Source: Pseudomonadota bacterium (GTDB lineage: Bacteria > Pseudomonadota > Alphaproteobacteria > Rhizobiales > Xanthobacteraceae). From it: 64,000 nt of DNA. Of this stretch, positions 8,197-17,303 are shown one piece after another. Numbering within the stretch: position 1 is the first letter of the stretch; each line of letters starts with the position of its first letter. A model generated the notes under the pieces. That model worked only from the letters and a program-made list of their open reading frames with translations. It was not told the origin of the DNA and did not search any database. The stretch is from positions 1-64,000 of the forward strand of contig JAEWFG010000170.1 of the NCBI GenBank assembly GCA_023388935.1. The letters run 5' to 3'. The position numbers and the translations under genes were made by a program.

Positions 8197-9480
8197 ATGA
8201 CCGACCGACGTCCCCTGCTCCGCGCTCTCTACGACGCCGCCGTCGCCGCCGCCCATCCGAGCGTCGTGCTGGCACCGCATCTGCGGCCTGTCCCCAGGGG
8301 GCGCGTGATCTGCCTTGCCGCAGGCAAGGGCGCGGGAGCGATGGCCGCCGCCGCCGAGCGGCACTATCTCGACACGCTGAAGCTCGCGCCGGAGCGCATC
8401 GTCGGCATCGCCACCACCCGCCACGGCTACGGCGTGCCGACGCGGCGCATCCGTGTGGTCGAAGCCGGTCATCCCGTCCCTGATGAAGCCGGCCTGAAGG
8501 GCGCGACCGACACGCTCGCGCTCGCAGGCGAGGCCGGGCCCGATGATCTGCTGCTGGTGCTGCTCACCGGCGGCGGCTCGGCGAACTGGATCGCGCCGGT
8601 GGACGGCATCAGCTTCGCGCAGAAGCAGGCGGTCAACAAGGCGCTGTTGCGCTCGGGCGCGCCGATCGGCGAGATGAACATCGTCAGAAAACATCTGTCG
8701 CGGATCAAGGGCGGGCGACTCGCACGCGCCGGCAGGCACGCCGCCGAGATCGTGACGCTCGCGATCTCCGACGTGCCGCATGACGATCCGTCCGCGATCG
8801 CGTCCGGCCCCACTGTGCCCGATCCGACCACGCTGGCTGATGCGCGCGCGATCGTCGCGAAGTACAGGCTCGACATCGACGACGCCGTCCGCCGCGCGCT
8901 CGACGATCCCGCCAATGAAAGCTGCAAGCCGGGCGATGCCGCCTTTGCCCGCGCGCATTTCGAATTGATCGCGCGTCCCAAGCAATCGCTCGACGCCGCG
9001 GTGAAGCTTGCAAAGGACGCCGGCTACGAGACGGTCAATCTCGGCGCCGACCTCGAAGGCGAGGCGCGCGAGGTCGCGGCCGATCACGCCAGGCTGGCGC
9101 TCGAGGCGCGCGCGCAAGGCAAGCGCATGGCGATCCTGTCCGGCGGCGAACTCACGGTCACCGTGCGCGGCAATGGCCGCGGCGGGCCGAACCAGGAATA
9201 CGCGCTGGCGCTCGCCGGCCTGTTGAGGGACACGGCCGGCATCTCGGCGCTTGCCGGCGACACCGACGGCGCCGACGGCGGCGCCGGTAACCCCACTGAC
9301 CCCGCCGGCGCGCTGATCGACGCGGCGACGTTCGTGAAGATGAAGGCGCAGGGGCTTCAGCCGCAGGAATATCTGGACAACAACGACGCGACGGCGTTCT
9401 TCGAGGCGACCGGCGATCTGCTGTCGCCGGGCCCGACACTGACGAATGTCAATGACATCCGGGTGATCTTGGTGGATTGA
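8197..9480 (+). CDS. Glycerate 2-kinase (MOFRL/DUF4147 family)
   Basis: A 427-residue cytoplasmic enzyme of the class II glycerate kinase family (TtuD/GckA type), which phosphorylates D-glycerate to 2-phosphoglycerate at the end of the glyoxylate, tartrate and hydroxypyruvate routes. The N-terminal DUF4147 domain has the glycine loop LLTGGGSANW near residue 125. The C-terminal MOFRL domain carries GGPNQEYALA and GDTDGADGGAGN. I prefer the ATG at 8197; a TTG at 8179 is an alternative. It is monocistronic, between a terminator upstream and a convergent marR gene downstream. The exact substrate (glycerate or hydroxypyruvate-linked) is family knowledge, not visible in the sequence. Confidence 0.9.
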   Translation: MTDRRPLLRALYDAAVAAAHPSVVLAPHLRPVPRGRVICLAAGKGAGAMAAAAERHYLDTLKLAPERIVGIATTRHGYGVPTRRIRVVEAGHPVPDEAGLKGATDTLALAGEAGPDDLLLVLLTGGGSANWIAPVDGISFAQKQAVNKALLRSGAPIGEMNIVRKHLSRIKGGRLARAGRHAAEIVTLAISDVPHDDPSAIASGPTVPDPTTLADARAIVAKYRLDIDDAVRRALDDPANESCKPGDAAFARAHFELIARPKQSLDAAVKLAKDAGYETVNLGADLEGEAREVAADHARLALEARAQGKRMAILSGGELTVTVRGNGRGGPNQEYALALAGLLRDTAGISALAGDTDGADGGAGNPTDPAGALIDAATFVKMKAQGLQPQEYLDNNDATAFFEATGDLLSPGPTLTNVNDIRVILVD

Positions 9481-9496
9481 GGCGCCGGCCCCGGTG

Positions 9497-9668
9497 TCGA
9501 TGTCATTTCCCGCGACCCGGCTAGCCAAGGCTTCGCCGGGGCTTGCGCTGTTGGCTCGCCGAAGCTTTAGCGTAGGCGGCAAGCAGGGAATCCAGTACGC
9601 TGCGGCCTCTCCGTATTCCACCACCGCCTCTGGAATACTGGATCGCCCGATCAAGGTCGGGCGATGAC
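9497..9668. repeat. Intergenic palindromic repeat region between convergent genes
   Basis: It contains nested inverted repeats: GTATTCCA (9613-9620) with TGGAATAC (9631-9638), and CGCCCGA (9644-9650) with TCGGGCG (9657-9663). The wording (CTGGATCGCCCGATCAAGG...GGGCGATGAC) is of the kind repeated between genes in Bradyrhizobium chromosomes (recalled, not searched). It may also serve as a bidirectional transcription end for the two converging genes. Confidence 0.55.
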
Positions 9669-9677
9669 AGTCGAGCC

Positions 9678-10211
9678 TCAAAATTCGTTGGCGATCTTCG
9701 AGAGCATCTGGATCAGGGCTTCGCGGCTGGTCTGCCCGAGCAAATCGTTCAGTCGTGCCTCGTGCTTGGTGGCGACGAGCTTCTTGGCGCGGGCCAGCAC
9801 CGCCTTGCCCTTGTCGGTCAGCACAAGGATGTGCGAGCGGCGATCGTTGGTGGAACGGATCCGCGCGCAAAGGTCGCGACTCTCGAGATTGTCGAGCATG
9901 GCCACGAAATTCGGACGCAGGATGCCGAGGGTCGAGGCGACCTCGGTCTGGTTACGGCCCGGATTCTTCTCGACCAGCAGCAGCACGGAGAATTGGGCGG
10001 GCGTGAGCTGGAGCGACGTCATGCAGCGCAGGAAGTTCTCGAACACCTTGAGCTGCGCCCGCTTCAGTACATAACCGAGCTGTTCCGAGAGTTCGCCTAG
10101 CTGAAGGGCTTCGCCAGAACCCTGACCGTGTGCCTCGGCCGCATCCCTGCGGCCCCTGGCCGCGTCGCCGGACTTTTCAGAGGACTTTTCAGCGGTTTTG
10201 GAAACGGTCAT
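9678..10211 (-). CDS. MarR-family transcriptional regulator (possibly CouR-like)
   Basis: A 177-residue winged-helix protein. After a charged, low-complexity N-terminal tail (about residues 1-35) comes the MarR fold with the recognition region NQTEVASTLGILRPNFVAMLDNLESRDL and the wing RSTNDRRSHILVLTDKGKAV. MarR proteins usually repress until they bind a small aromatic or acyl-CoA ligand. The gene is divergent from a Liv-type transporter operon, with a strong inverted repeat in between. That context, and the aromatic-acid genes 10-20 kb to the right, make a CouR-like regulator of aromatic-acid uptake plausible (inference). Confidence 0.88.
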   Translation of the reverse strand: MTVSKTAEKSSEKSGDAARGRRDAAEAHGQGSGEALQLGELSEQLGYVLKRAQLKVFENFLRCMTSLQLTPAQFSVLLLVEKNPGRNQTEVASTLGILRPNFVAMLDNLESRDLCARIRSTNDRRSHILVLTDKGKAVLARAKKLVATKHEARLNDLLGQTSREALIQMLSKIANEF

Positions 10212-10269
10212 CGCCTCGTGCTCGTAATCCCGCTAAGTTCGGGACGGATTGCCGGCCACCCTTGAGATT

Positions 10270-10303
10270 ATATTTGATAATTGTTATGGATCATATCAAA
10301 TAT
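10270..10303. promoter_or_regulatory. Probable MarR operator, inverted repeat in the divergent promoter region
   Basis: ATATTTGATA (10270-10279) and its exact reverse complement TATCAAATAT (10294-10303) are separated by 14 bp. An inner dyad ATAATTGTTAT overlaps the left arm. The site is AT-rich in a GC-rich background and lies 59 bp from the marR start and 85 bp from the permease start. It is well placed to control both genes. Confidence 0.72.
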
Positions 10304-10387
10304 CGCCAGTTTTTTCAATGGCTGTGAGCGGACCGTCCACCGCAATCGCGGAGACCAGTCCGGATCTTTGAGGGGGAGCGTCCGGTC

Positions 10388-11428
10388 TTGAACACCACCA
10401 TCATGCTGTTCCTGGTGCAGGACGGCATCACCAATGGCGCGATCTATGCGCTGCTCGGCCTGGCGCTGGTGCTGGTGTTCGCCGTCACCCGCGTGATCCT
10501 CATTCCCCAGGGCGAATTCGTCACCTATGGCGCGCTGACCTATGCCTCGCTGGCCGCGGGCCAGATGCCGGGGACAGCAAAACTCGCGCTCGCCCTTGGC
10601 ACCGGGGCCTTCGCGTTCGACCTGTTCGCGGCACGCAAGGCGCTGCACGGGCGCCTGATCGTGCGCAGCTTCCTCACCAACATCGTGCTGCCGGCCATCG
10701 TGCTGGCGGCGACCCTCTACTTCGCCAGCCAGAAGCCGCCGGTCGCGGTCTGCATCGCACTGTCGCTGGTGATCGTGGCGATGATCGGCCTGTTCCTCTA
10801 CCGCATCGCGTTCCAGCCGCTGGCGCACACCTCCGTGCTGGTGTTGCTGATCGCCTCGGTCGGCGTGCATCTCGCGCTTCAAGGGCTGGGCCTCTTGTTC
10901 TTCGGCGCGGAAGGCCAGCGCGGGCCGGCCGTGCTGTCCGGCGCGTTCACCGCGGGCGCGCTGCGCTTCACCGGTCAGAGCATCACGGTCTACGCCATCA
11001 CCATCGCCTTCATCGTCGGACTCTGGCTGTTCTTCGGCCTGACGCTCTACGGCAAGGCGCTGCGCGCAACGGCCGTGAACCGGCTCGGCGCACGACTGGC
11101 GGGCATCCGCACCACGCTGTCGGGGCAGATCGCGTTCCTGCTGGCTTCCGTCATCGGCGCGCTGTCGGGCATCATGATCGTGCCGATCACGACGCTCTAT
11201 TACGACTCGGGCTTCCTGATCGGCCTGAAAGGCTTTGTCGCCGCGATCATCGGCGGGCTCGTCAGCTACCCCTTGACCGCCGTCGCGGCGCTCGTCGTCG
11301 GCATCGTCGAGGCGTTCTCGTCCTTCTATGCCTCCAACTACAAGGAGGTCATCGTTTTCATGCTCTTGATCCCCGTGCTGCTGCTGCGCTCGCTCGCAGC
11401 GCCCGCGGTCGAGGAAGAGAAGGACTGA
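10388..11428 (+). CDS. Liv-type ABC transporter permease (LivH family), second system
   Basis: A 346-residue membrane protein, longer than the 292-residue LivH at the left of the window; the extra length lies in the first half. The TTG start at 10388 is set by GAGGGGGAG 7-8 bases upstream; the next ATG at 10403 is inside the first conserved helix. LivH features include DGITNGAIYALLGLALVLVF and FVAAIIGGLVSYPLTAVAALVVG. It is followed 6 bp later by the permease-ATPase fusion. R. palustris CouPSTU, a transporter for p-coumarate-like acids, has comparable components (established knowledge); equivalence here is inferred. Confidence 0.88.
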   Translation: MNTTIMLFLVQDGITNGAIYALLGLALVLVFAVTRVILIPQGEFVTYGALTYASLAAGQMPGTAKLALALGTGAFAFDLFAARKALHGRLIVRSFLTNIVLPAIVLAATLYFASQKPPVAVCIALSLVIVAMIGLFLYRIAFQPLAHTSVLVLLIASVGVHLALQGLGLLFFGAEGQRGPAVLSGAFTAGALRFTGQSITVYAITIAFIVGLWLFFGLTLYGKALRATAVNRLGARLAGIRTTLSGQIAFLLASVIGALSGIMIVPITTLYYDSGFLIGLKGFVAAIIGGLVSYPLTAVAALVVGIVEAFSSFYASNYKEVIVFMLLIPVLLLRSLAAPAVEEEKD

Positions 11429-11434
11429 CGCGCG

Positions 11435-13204
11435 ATGCAGAGCCGGCTTCCCATCCTCATCTTCGCGCTTCTGATGGCGGCGATCCCGCATCTACCGGGC
11501 ATGCCGCCGTTCTGGATCGTGCTGCTCGACAATATCGGCCTTGCCGCGCTCGTCGCGATGGGCCTCGTGCTGCTCACCGGCGTCGGCGGCCTCACCTCGT
11601 TCGGCCAAGCGGCCTTCGTCGGCTTCGGCGCCTACACCACCGCGGTGCTGTCGACGGCCTATGGCCTGTCGCCCTGGCTGACGCTGCCGCTGTCGCTTGT
11701 GGTGAGCGGCCTCTTCGCGGTGCTGCTCGGTCTGATTACCGTCCGCCTCTCCGGCCACTATCTGCCGCTTGGCACGCTCGCCTGGGGACTCGGCCTGTTC
11801 TATCTCTTCAGCAAGCTCGAATTTCTGGGCCGTAACGACGGCATCTCGGCGATCCCGCCGCTGTCGATCGGCTCGTTCAAAATGCTCTCACCCGGCTCGA
11901 TCTATTACGCGATCTGGGCCGCCGTGATCCTCTCGGCACTGCTCACGACGAACCTGCTGGACTCCCGCACCGGCCGCGCCATCCGTGCGCTCCGGCGCGG
12001 CCATGTCGCTGCCGAGGCGTTTGGCGTGCACACGCCGCGCGCAAAGCTCCTGGTATTCATCCACGCCGCGGTGCTGGCCGGTCTGTCCGGCTGGCTCTAC
12101 GCGCATCTTCAGCGCGCGGTGAATCCGACGCCGTTCGGCGCGCAGGCCGGCATCGAATATCTCTTCATCGCGGTGGTCGGCGGCGCCGGTTATGTCTGGG
12201 GCGGCGTGCTCGGCGCGGCGATCGTCGTGGTCCTGAAAGAAGTGCTCCAGAGCTACCTGCCGCTGATCCTGCCCGGCTCCGGCCAGGTCGAGACCATCGT
12301 GTTCGGCATCATGCTGGTGGCGCTGCTGCAACTCGCGCCCGGCGGCGTCTGGCCGTGGCTGATGTCGTTCCTGCCCGAGCGCTCCGGGGGCAAGAAGCCG
12401 GACACCTCGCTGAAGCTGGAGCAGCGCAGCCGCTCGGCAGGCCAGTCCAACGTGCTGCTCCAGGTCGAGAAGGCGCGAAAGCAGTTCGGCGGCGTGGTGG
12501 CGGTCAACAACGTCTCCTTCGACGTCCAGGCCCGCGAGATCGTCGCGCTGATCGGGCCGAACGGCGCCGGCAAGAGCACGACCTTCAACCTCATCACCGG
12601 CGTGCTCTCGGCCTCGTCCGGCTCGATCTCGGTGCTCGGCAAGAAAGTCGACAAGGCGCCGCCGCAGGAGATCGTCAAGCTCGGCATCTCCCGCACCTTC
12701 CAGCACGTCAAGCTCGTGCCGGACATGACCGTGCTGGAGAACGTCGCGATCGGCGCGCATCTGCGCGGCCATTCGGGGCCGATCTCCTCGATGCTGCGAC
12801 TCGACCGCGCCGACGAGGCCAAGCTGCTCGCCGAAGCCGCCCGCCAGATCGAGCGCGTCGGCCTCGCCGACCAGATGCATCAGCTCGCAGGCAGTCTCTC
12901 GCTCGGCCAGCAGCGCATCGTCGAGATCGCGCGTGCGCTCTGCGTCGACCCAATGCTGCTCCTGCTCGACGAGCCGGCCGCGGGCCTGCGCCACATGGAG
13001 AAGCAACGCCTCGCAACGCTTTTGCGTGAGCTGCGCGACGGCGGCATGAGCGTGCTTCTGGTCGAGCACGACATGGGCTTCGTGATGAATCTCGCCGACC
13101 GCATCGTGGTGCTCGATTTCGGCACCAAGATCGCGGAAGGAACGCCCGCCACGATCAAGACCAATCCGGAAGTGATCAAGGCCTATCTCGGAGTGGCGGC
13201 ATGA
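11435..13204 (+). CDS. Fused Liv-type ABC permease and ATP-binding protein (LivM-LivG)
   Basis: A 589-residue two-domain protein. Residues 1 to about 310 are a LivM-type permease (signature GLTSFGQAAFVGFGAYT). After a short polar linker, residues from about 341 onward form a LivG-type ATPase with Walker A GPNGAGKST (about 373-381), signature LSLGQQRIVEIARAL (about 488) and Walker B LLLLDEPAAGL (about 510). The two parts are separate polypeptides in the classical system and in the operon at the left of this window. The fusion is continuous with no frameshift. The stop overlaps the next start by 4 bp (ATGA), so translation is coupled. Confidence 0.93.
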   Translation: MQSRLPILIFALLMAAIPHLPGMPPFWIVLLDNIGLAALVAMGLVLLTGVGGLTSFGQAAFVGFGAYTTAVLSTAYGLSPWLTLPLSLVVSGLFAVLLGLITVRLSGHYLPLGTLAWGLGLFYLFSKLEFLGRNDGISAIPPLSIGSFKMLSPGSIYYAIWAAVILSALLTTNLLDSRTGRAIRALRRGHVAAEAFGVHTPRAKLLVFIHAAVLAGLSGWLYAHLQRAVNPTPFGAQAGIEYLFIAVVGGAGYVWGGVLGAAIVVVLKEVLQSYLPLILPGSGQVETIVFGIMLVALLQLAPGGVWPWLMSFLPERSGGKKPDTSLKLEQRSRSAGQSNVLLQVEKARKQFGGVVAVNNVSFDVQAREIVALIGPNGAGKSTTFNLITGVLSASSGSISVLGKKVDKAPPQEIVKLGISRTFQHVKLVPDMTVLENVAIGAHLRGHSGPISSMLRLDRADEAKLLAEAARQIERVGLADQMHQLAGSLSLGQQRIVEIARALCVDPMLLLLDEPAAGLRHMEKQRLATLLRELRDGGMSVLLVEHDMGFVMNLADRIVVLDFGTKIAEGTPATIKTNPEVIKAYLGVAA

Positions 13205-13932
13205 GCGCGCTGTTGTCCGTCACCGACGCCCACGTCGCCTACGGCAAGGTCGAGGCGGTGCGCTCGGTCTCGCTCGAGGTCGGCCAAAACGAGATCGTTA
13301 CCATCGTCGGGGCCAACGGCGCCGGCAAGACCACGCTGCTCTCGGCCATCATGGGCATCCTGCCGTTGAAAGGCCGCGTCGCCTTTGCCGGCGAAGATCT
13401 CGCCCGGCTCGACATCGAGGACCGCGTCGCGATGGGCCTCGGCCTCGTGCCGGAGCACCGGGAACTGTTCGTGACCATGAATGTCGAGGACAATCTCGAG
13501 CTCGGGGCTTTCCGCATCGAGAGGAGCCGGGCGAAGGCCTCGATCGAGCGGATCTATACGTTGTTCCCGCGGCTCAAGGAGCGCCGCAAGCAGCTCGCCG
13601 GCACGCTCTCCGGTGGTGAGCAGCAGATGCTCGCGATGGGCCGTGCGCTGATGGGCGAGCCGAAACTCTTGATGCTGGACGAACCGAGCCTCGGTCTTGC
13701 CCCGATCATCGTCGCCGACATCTTCCGTATCGTCACCGAGCTTCGGGCTAGCGGCGTCTCGGTTCTGCTGGTCGAGCAGAACGCACAGGCCGCGCTGAAG
13801 ATCGCGGACCAGGCCTATGTGATGGAACTCGGCGAGTTCGTGCTGAGCGGCAAGGCGAGTGACGTCGCGGCCAACGAACGGGTCGCGGCAAGCTATCTTG
13901 GTTTCCAGCACGAAGGCGATACTGTATTGTAG
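13201..13932 (+). CDS. Liv-type ABC transporter ATP-binding protein (LivF family), second system
   Basis: A 243-residue cytoplasmic ATPase with Walker A GANGAGKTT (about 37-45), signature LSGGEQQMLAMGRAL (about 135), Walker B LLMLDEPSLGLAP and the LivF motif LLVEQNAQAALKIAD. Its start overlaps the stop of the fusion gene. With the upstream permease and the fusion, it completes two membrane and two ATPase domains. No binding-protein gene accompanies this set. The orphan binding protein at 30329 is a candidate partner (inference). Confidence 0.92.
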   Translation: MSALLSVTDAHVAYGKVEAVRSVSLEVGQNEIVTIVGANGAGKTTLLSAIMGILPLKGRVAFAGEDLARLDIEDRVAMGLGLVPEHRELFVTMNVEDNLELGAFRIERSRAKASIERIYTLFPRLKERRKQLAGTLSGGEQQMLAMGRALMGEPKLLMLDEPSLGLAPIIVADIFRIVTELRASGVSVLLVEQNAQAALKIADQAYVMELGEFVLSGKASDVAANERVAASYLGFQHEGDTVL

Positions 13933-14169
13933 GTTGCCGCGTAGGCTGGCCTCCCGTCCTTGAAAATCCATAGGCAGCTGCGCGCGGAGCGGGAAGGACT
14001 ACAGGTTCGTGGGCGACACGCGACAAAGATAGTACCGTCCTCGACCGGTCGCCCTTGGGATTTTGTCAAGTTTTCGGCCGGGTTCCGTCAGACAAGTGGT
14101 GCGCCGGCCTGGCGCCGGTGATCGTGCGATTGACCAGACCAACAGTCCTCTCGTCGGAGGTCATGGCTC

Positions 14170-14766
14170 ATGAGTCCCGTCACAATTGCGCTGATCGTGC
14201 TTCTGGGCGTCGTGCTGCTGTTCGCACTCTGGCTCATGGGCATCTACAACGGACTGGTGGTCGCCGCGAACCGTTTCAAGAACGCCTTCGCACAGATCGA
14301 CGTGCAGCTCAAACGACGCTACGACCTGATTCCGAACCTGGTAGAAACCGTCAAGGGCTACATAACCCACGAGCGGGAGACGCTCGACGCCGTCATCAAG
14401 GCCCGTAACAGCGCGATGGCGGCCGAGCAGAAAGTTGCCGCCAACCCCAGCGACCCGGCGGCCGTGAGGGAGCATAACCAGGCCGAGGCCCAGCTGGGCG
14501 GCGTCCTGGGCCGGCTCTTTGCCCTGTCCGAGGCGTATCCGGACCTCAAGGCCAACCAGAACATGCTCGCCCTGCAGGAGGAGCTGAGCTCGACCGAGAA
14601 CAAGATCGCCTTCGCCCGGCAAGCGTTCAACGACGCCGCCGCCACCTACAACATCCGGCGCGAGGTCTTCCCGGCCAACACGGTGGCCGGCATGTTCGGC
14701 TTCAAGGAGGCAGCGCTGCTCGAAACCCCGGAGACCGAGCGCCCAGCGCCCAAGGTGTCGTTCTGA
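14170..14766 (+). CDS. lemA: LemA family membrane protein
   Basis: A 198-residue protein with one N-terminal membrane helix (about residues 5-25) followed by the long alpha-helical LemA domain. The family hallmark runs from NRFKNAFAQIDVQLKRRYDL into IPNLVETVKGY. The ATG at 14170 has GGAGG about 10 bp upstream. LemA proteins often sit next to HtpX/M48 proteases, as here, 68 bp before an M48 gene. Their biochemical role is not established. It is probably cotranscribed with the protease as a membrane-quality-control or envelope-stress pair (inference). Confidence 0.92.
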   Translation: MSPVTIALIVLLGVVLLFALWLMGIYNGLVVAANRFKNAFAQIDVQLKRRYDLIPNLVETVKGYITHERETLDAVIKARNSAMAAEQKVAANPSDPAAVREHNQAEAQLGGVLGRLFALSEAYPDLKANQNMLALQEELSSTENKIAFARQAFNDAAATYNIRREVFPANTVAGMFGFKEAALLETPETERPAPKVSF

Positions 14767-14834
14767 CCCGGAACGTCCACCGTTCCGGTGCGTCCCATGC
14801 TTCCGGTTCCACGCTCGAAAAGTCGTCTCTGACC

Positions 14835-16811
14835 ATGGCCACAAATTTCTTTCAGCAGCAGGATTCGGCCCGACGCAAGACCCTCCAGCTGGTGGTCTAT
14901 TTCGTCCTGGCTATCCTGATTCTGATCGCCCTGGTGTACGGGCTGTTGGTCGCGGTCAGCATGGATAGCGGCCCCGGGCCGGAGTCCTGGTGGCAGCCGG
15001 AGCTGCTCCTGCTCGCTGCGCCCGGGGTGGGCCTTGTGGTCGGGGCGGCGAGCGTGTTCAAGGTGGCCCAGCTCTCGTCCGGCGGCCAGGCCGTCGCCCT
15101 GATGCTGGGTGGTGAGGAGGTGCCCGGCACGACCACCGACGCGCGGGAGAAGCAGCTGCTCAACGTCGTCGAGGAAATGGCGCTTGCCGCGGGAGTGCCT
15201 GTGCCCCCCGTCTATGTTCTGGCGGAGCCCGGCATCAATGCCTTCGCGGCCGGCTACGCCCCGGGCGATGCCGTGGTCGCCGTCTCCCAGGGCTGCCTCA
15301 ACTATTTGACCCGCGACGAGCTGCAGGGCGTGGTGGCCCACGAGTTCAGCCACATCCTCAACGGCGACATGCGGCTCAACATCCGGCTGATCGGTCTGAT
15401 CTTCGGGATCATGGCGTTGTCCATCATGGGCCGTATGCTCATGTTCACGTCCGGACGCTCGTCGGGAAGGAATGATTCCCGTGGCGGCCTGATGCTGGTG
15501 GGCCTCGGCGTGTTTGTGCTGGGCCTGGTGGGAGCGTTCTTCGGTCGGCTGATCATGGCGGCGGTGTCTCGGCAGCGCGAGTACCTGGCCGACGCCAGTG
15601 CCGTCCAGTTCACGCGCAACCCCGAAGGCATTGGCGGAGCGCTCAAGAAGATCGGCGGGCTGGCCGAGGGGTCGCACATCGGCAATCCACAGGCGGCCGA
15701 GGTTGGGCACATGTTTTTCGCCAACGCCTTCGCCGGCGGGGGACTCGCCGGACTGCTGGCCACCCACCCGCCCCTCGTCGAGCGCATCCGCCGGCTCGAT
15801 CCCCAGTTCGATGGCCAATTCCTGGAGGTGCGGCCGGTCAGTGTCGATCGGGAAGAACTCGAAGGTGCTCGCCGCAGCCGTAGCCCGCCATTCGCGGGGA
15901 TGCCGAGGTTGCCGAGCGTGCCGCAAGTGCCGCTACCGGTCCTGGGCTTCGCCGACGAAGCGGCATCCCGGGTCGGCCAGATCGACCCGGAAGAAATCAG
16001 CCGCGCGAACGCGCTGCGCGAGGGTATGCCCGACGTGCTCCGGCTCGCTGCTCAAGAGCCATTCAGTGCTCACGCCCTCGTCTATGCCCTTCTCCTGGAC
16101 CCGCGAGCGGACCTGCGGGACCTCCAGCTGACCCGGCTGAAGGCCGGGACTGAGCCGCGCGACTTCGCCGAAACCCTGCGGCTGGTCGCCCCTGTCCAGG
16201 CCCTGCCGGACACGCACCGGCTGCCCCTTCTGGACCTGGCCATGCCAGCCCTGCGGCAGATGTCGCCCGGCCAGTACCGGACTTTCCGCGCCGAGGTCGA
16301 GAGGCTGATGATCGCCGACCAGCGGCTAAGCCTGTTCGAGTACACCCTCAGCTGTGTGCTGCATCGCCATCTCGACTCCCAGTTCTTGCCGCAGCGTAAG
16401 ACGCGTCAAGTGCACAGCTCGCCGGCAAAACTGGCGCGCCCGGTGGCGACGGTGTTGGCGCTATTGGCCTGGGAAGGTCAGCCGGAACTCGACCAGGCCG
16501 CTGCGGCCTTCGATATTGGCATGCGCAGCTACATCGGCGGCGACCACACCCACCGCCTGCCGCCGCGAGAGGAATGCTCTCTCGCCGAGTTCGACGCGGC
16601 GCTGCAAACGCTCAATCAATCCGTCCCGGCCATCAAGCGCCGGATCGTCGTCGCCTGCGCGGCCTGCATCCTGGCAAACCAGCAGGTCACCGTCCGCGAA
16701 GCGGAGCTGCTCCGCGCCATTTGCGATACGCTCGACTGCCCGCTACCGCCGCTCGTCGTGGGGGATGCGGGGGAAGGATCAACGACAATGCAGGCATTTC
16801 GTCGAAGCTAG
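14835..16811 (+). CDS. M48 family integral-membrane metalloprotease with long C-terminal extension
   Basis: A 658-residue protein. Residues 1 to about 340 resemble HtpX: two N-terminal membrane helices, the zinc-binding HEFSH motif at residues 169-173, two further membrane helices, then the likely third zinc ligand in REYLADASA near 248. HtpX itself is about 290 residues. Here about 320 extra residues, mostly helical and without a motif I recognise, follow the protease domain. It lies 68 bp after lemA. Likely role: cleavage of misfolded membrane proteins (family knowledge). The C-terminal domain may select substrates or bind LemA (inference). Confidence 0.9.
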   Translation: MATNFFQQQDSARRKTLQLVVYFVLAILILIALVYGLLVAVSMDSGPGPESWWQPELLLLAAPGVGLVVGAASVFKVAQLSSGGQAVALMLGGEEVPGTTTDAREKQLLNVVEEMALAAGVPVPPVYVLAEPGINAFAAGYAPGDAVVAVSQGCLNYLTRDELQGVVAHEFSHILNGDMRLNIRLIGLIFGIMALSIMGRMLMFTSGRSSGRNDSRGGLMLVGLGVFVLGLVGAFFGRLIMAAVSRQREYLADASAVQFTRNPEGIGGALKKIGGLAEGSHIGNPQAAEVGHMFFANAFAGGGLAGLLATHPPLVERIRRLDPQFDGQFLEVRPVSVDREELEGARRSRSPPFAGMPRLPSVPQVPLPVLGFADEAASRVGQIDPEEISRANALREGMPDVLRLAAQEPFSAHALVYALLLDPRADLRDLQLTRLKAGTEPRDFAETLRLVAPVQALPDTHRLPLLDLAMPALRQMSPGQYRTFRAEVERLMIADQRLSLFEYTLSCVLHRHLDSQFLPQRKTRQVHSSPAKLARPVATVLALLAWEGQPELDQAAAAFDIGMRSYIGGDHTHRLPPREECSLAEFDAALQTLNQSVPAIKRRIVVACAACILANQQVTVREAELLRAICDTLDCPLPPLVVGDAGEGSTTMQAFRRS

Positions 16812-16865
16812 GAAGGACTCATCCAGGTCGCCCCAAGCGCGCCAGTGCGGATCGTGAGTAACCGC

Positions 16866-17303
16866 TCAATATTCGAGCCGCCCCCACCAGCAATTGTCGA
16901 CCGACTCAGCCCGCGGTCCTTTCTCCTCGGCTGGCGACCCGAGATTCCATTTTGTCGCCAGGTCAATACAGAACAGCGTCATCCCGCCGCTCGTCCAGTC
17001 GTAGACCTTTTTGACCCGGTACATCGTTCCGCTTGGCCCGAAGCGGCTGCAGACATTGGTGAACATGCCGGTCCCCGCCGCGGGCTTGTCCGGCAAAGGA
17101 TGGCGGTCGACAAAACGCAGCGCCGCGGAGAGGCCCTCCATGGCGTGCGTGCGTTCCAGCTCCTTGGTGTTCTCAAGATCGAAGCAGACGAGCGTTTGGA
17201 CCTGCAACGAGATGATATCACCGACCTGGGGCCGCTCGGTTGCATGGGCTGAGGTGAGGGCAGCCGCGGCCAGAGCGAAAACCAGCAGAGATGACGGTTT
17301 CAT
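16866..17303 (-). CDS. Hypothetical exported protein with four cysteines
   Basis: A 145-residue protein that I do not recognise. The ATG at 17303 is preceded by AAAGGGA. A clear signal peptide (KPSSLLVFALAAAALTSAHA) gives a mature periplasmic protein of about 124 residues with four cysteines (VCFDL, NVCSRF, LFCIDL, DNCWW), enough for two disulphides. It is a single gene, convergent with the M48 protease gene. Its signal, ribosome site and stop support a real gene. Confidence 0.72.
   Translation of the reverse strand: MKPSSLLVFALAAAALTSAHATERPQVGDIISLQVQTLVCFDLENTKELERTHAMEGLSAALRFVDRHPLPDKPAAGTGMFTNVCSRFGPSGTMYRVKKVYDWTSGGMTLFCIDLATKWNLGSPAEEKGPRAESVDNCWWGRLEY

Noticed and set aside
7954..9870. 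638-codon open frame on the minus strand
   Set aside because: It lies antisense to the glycerate kinase and into marR; the composition (Arg/His/Asp-rich, no domain) is that of a GC-rich shadow frame.
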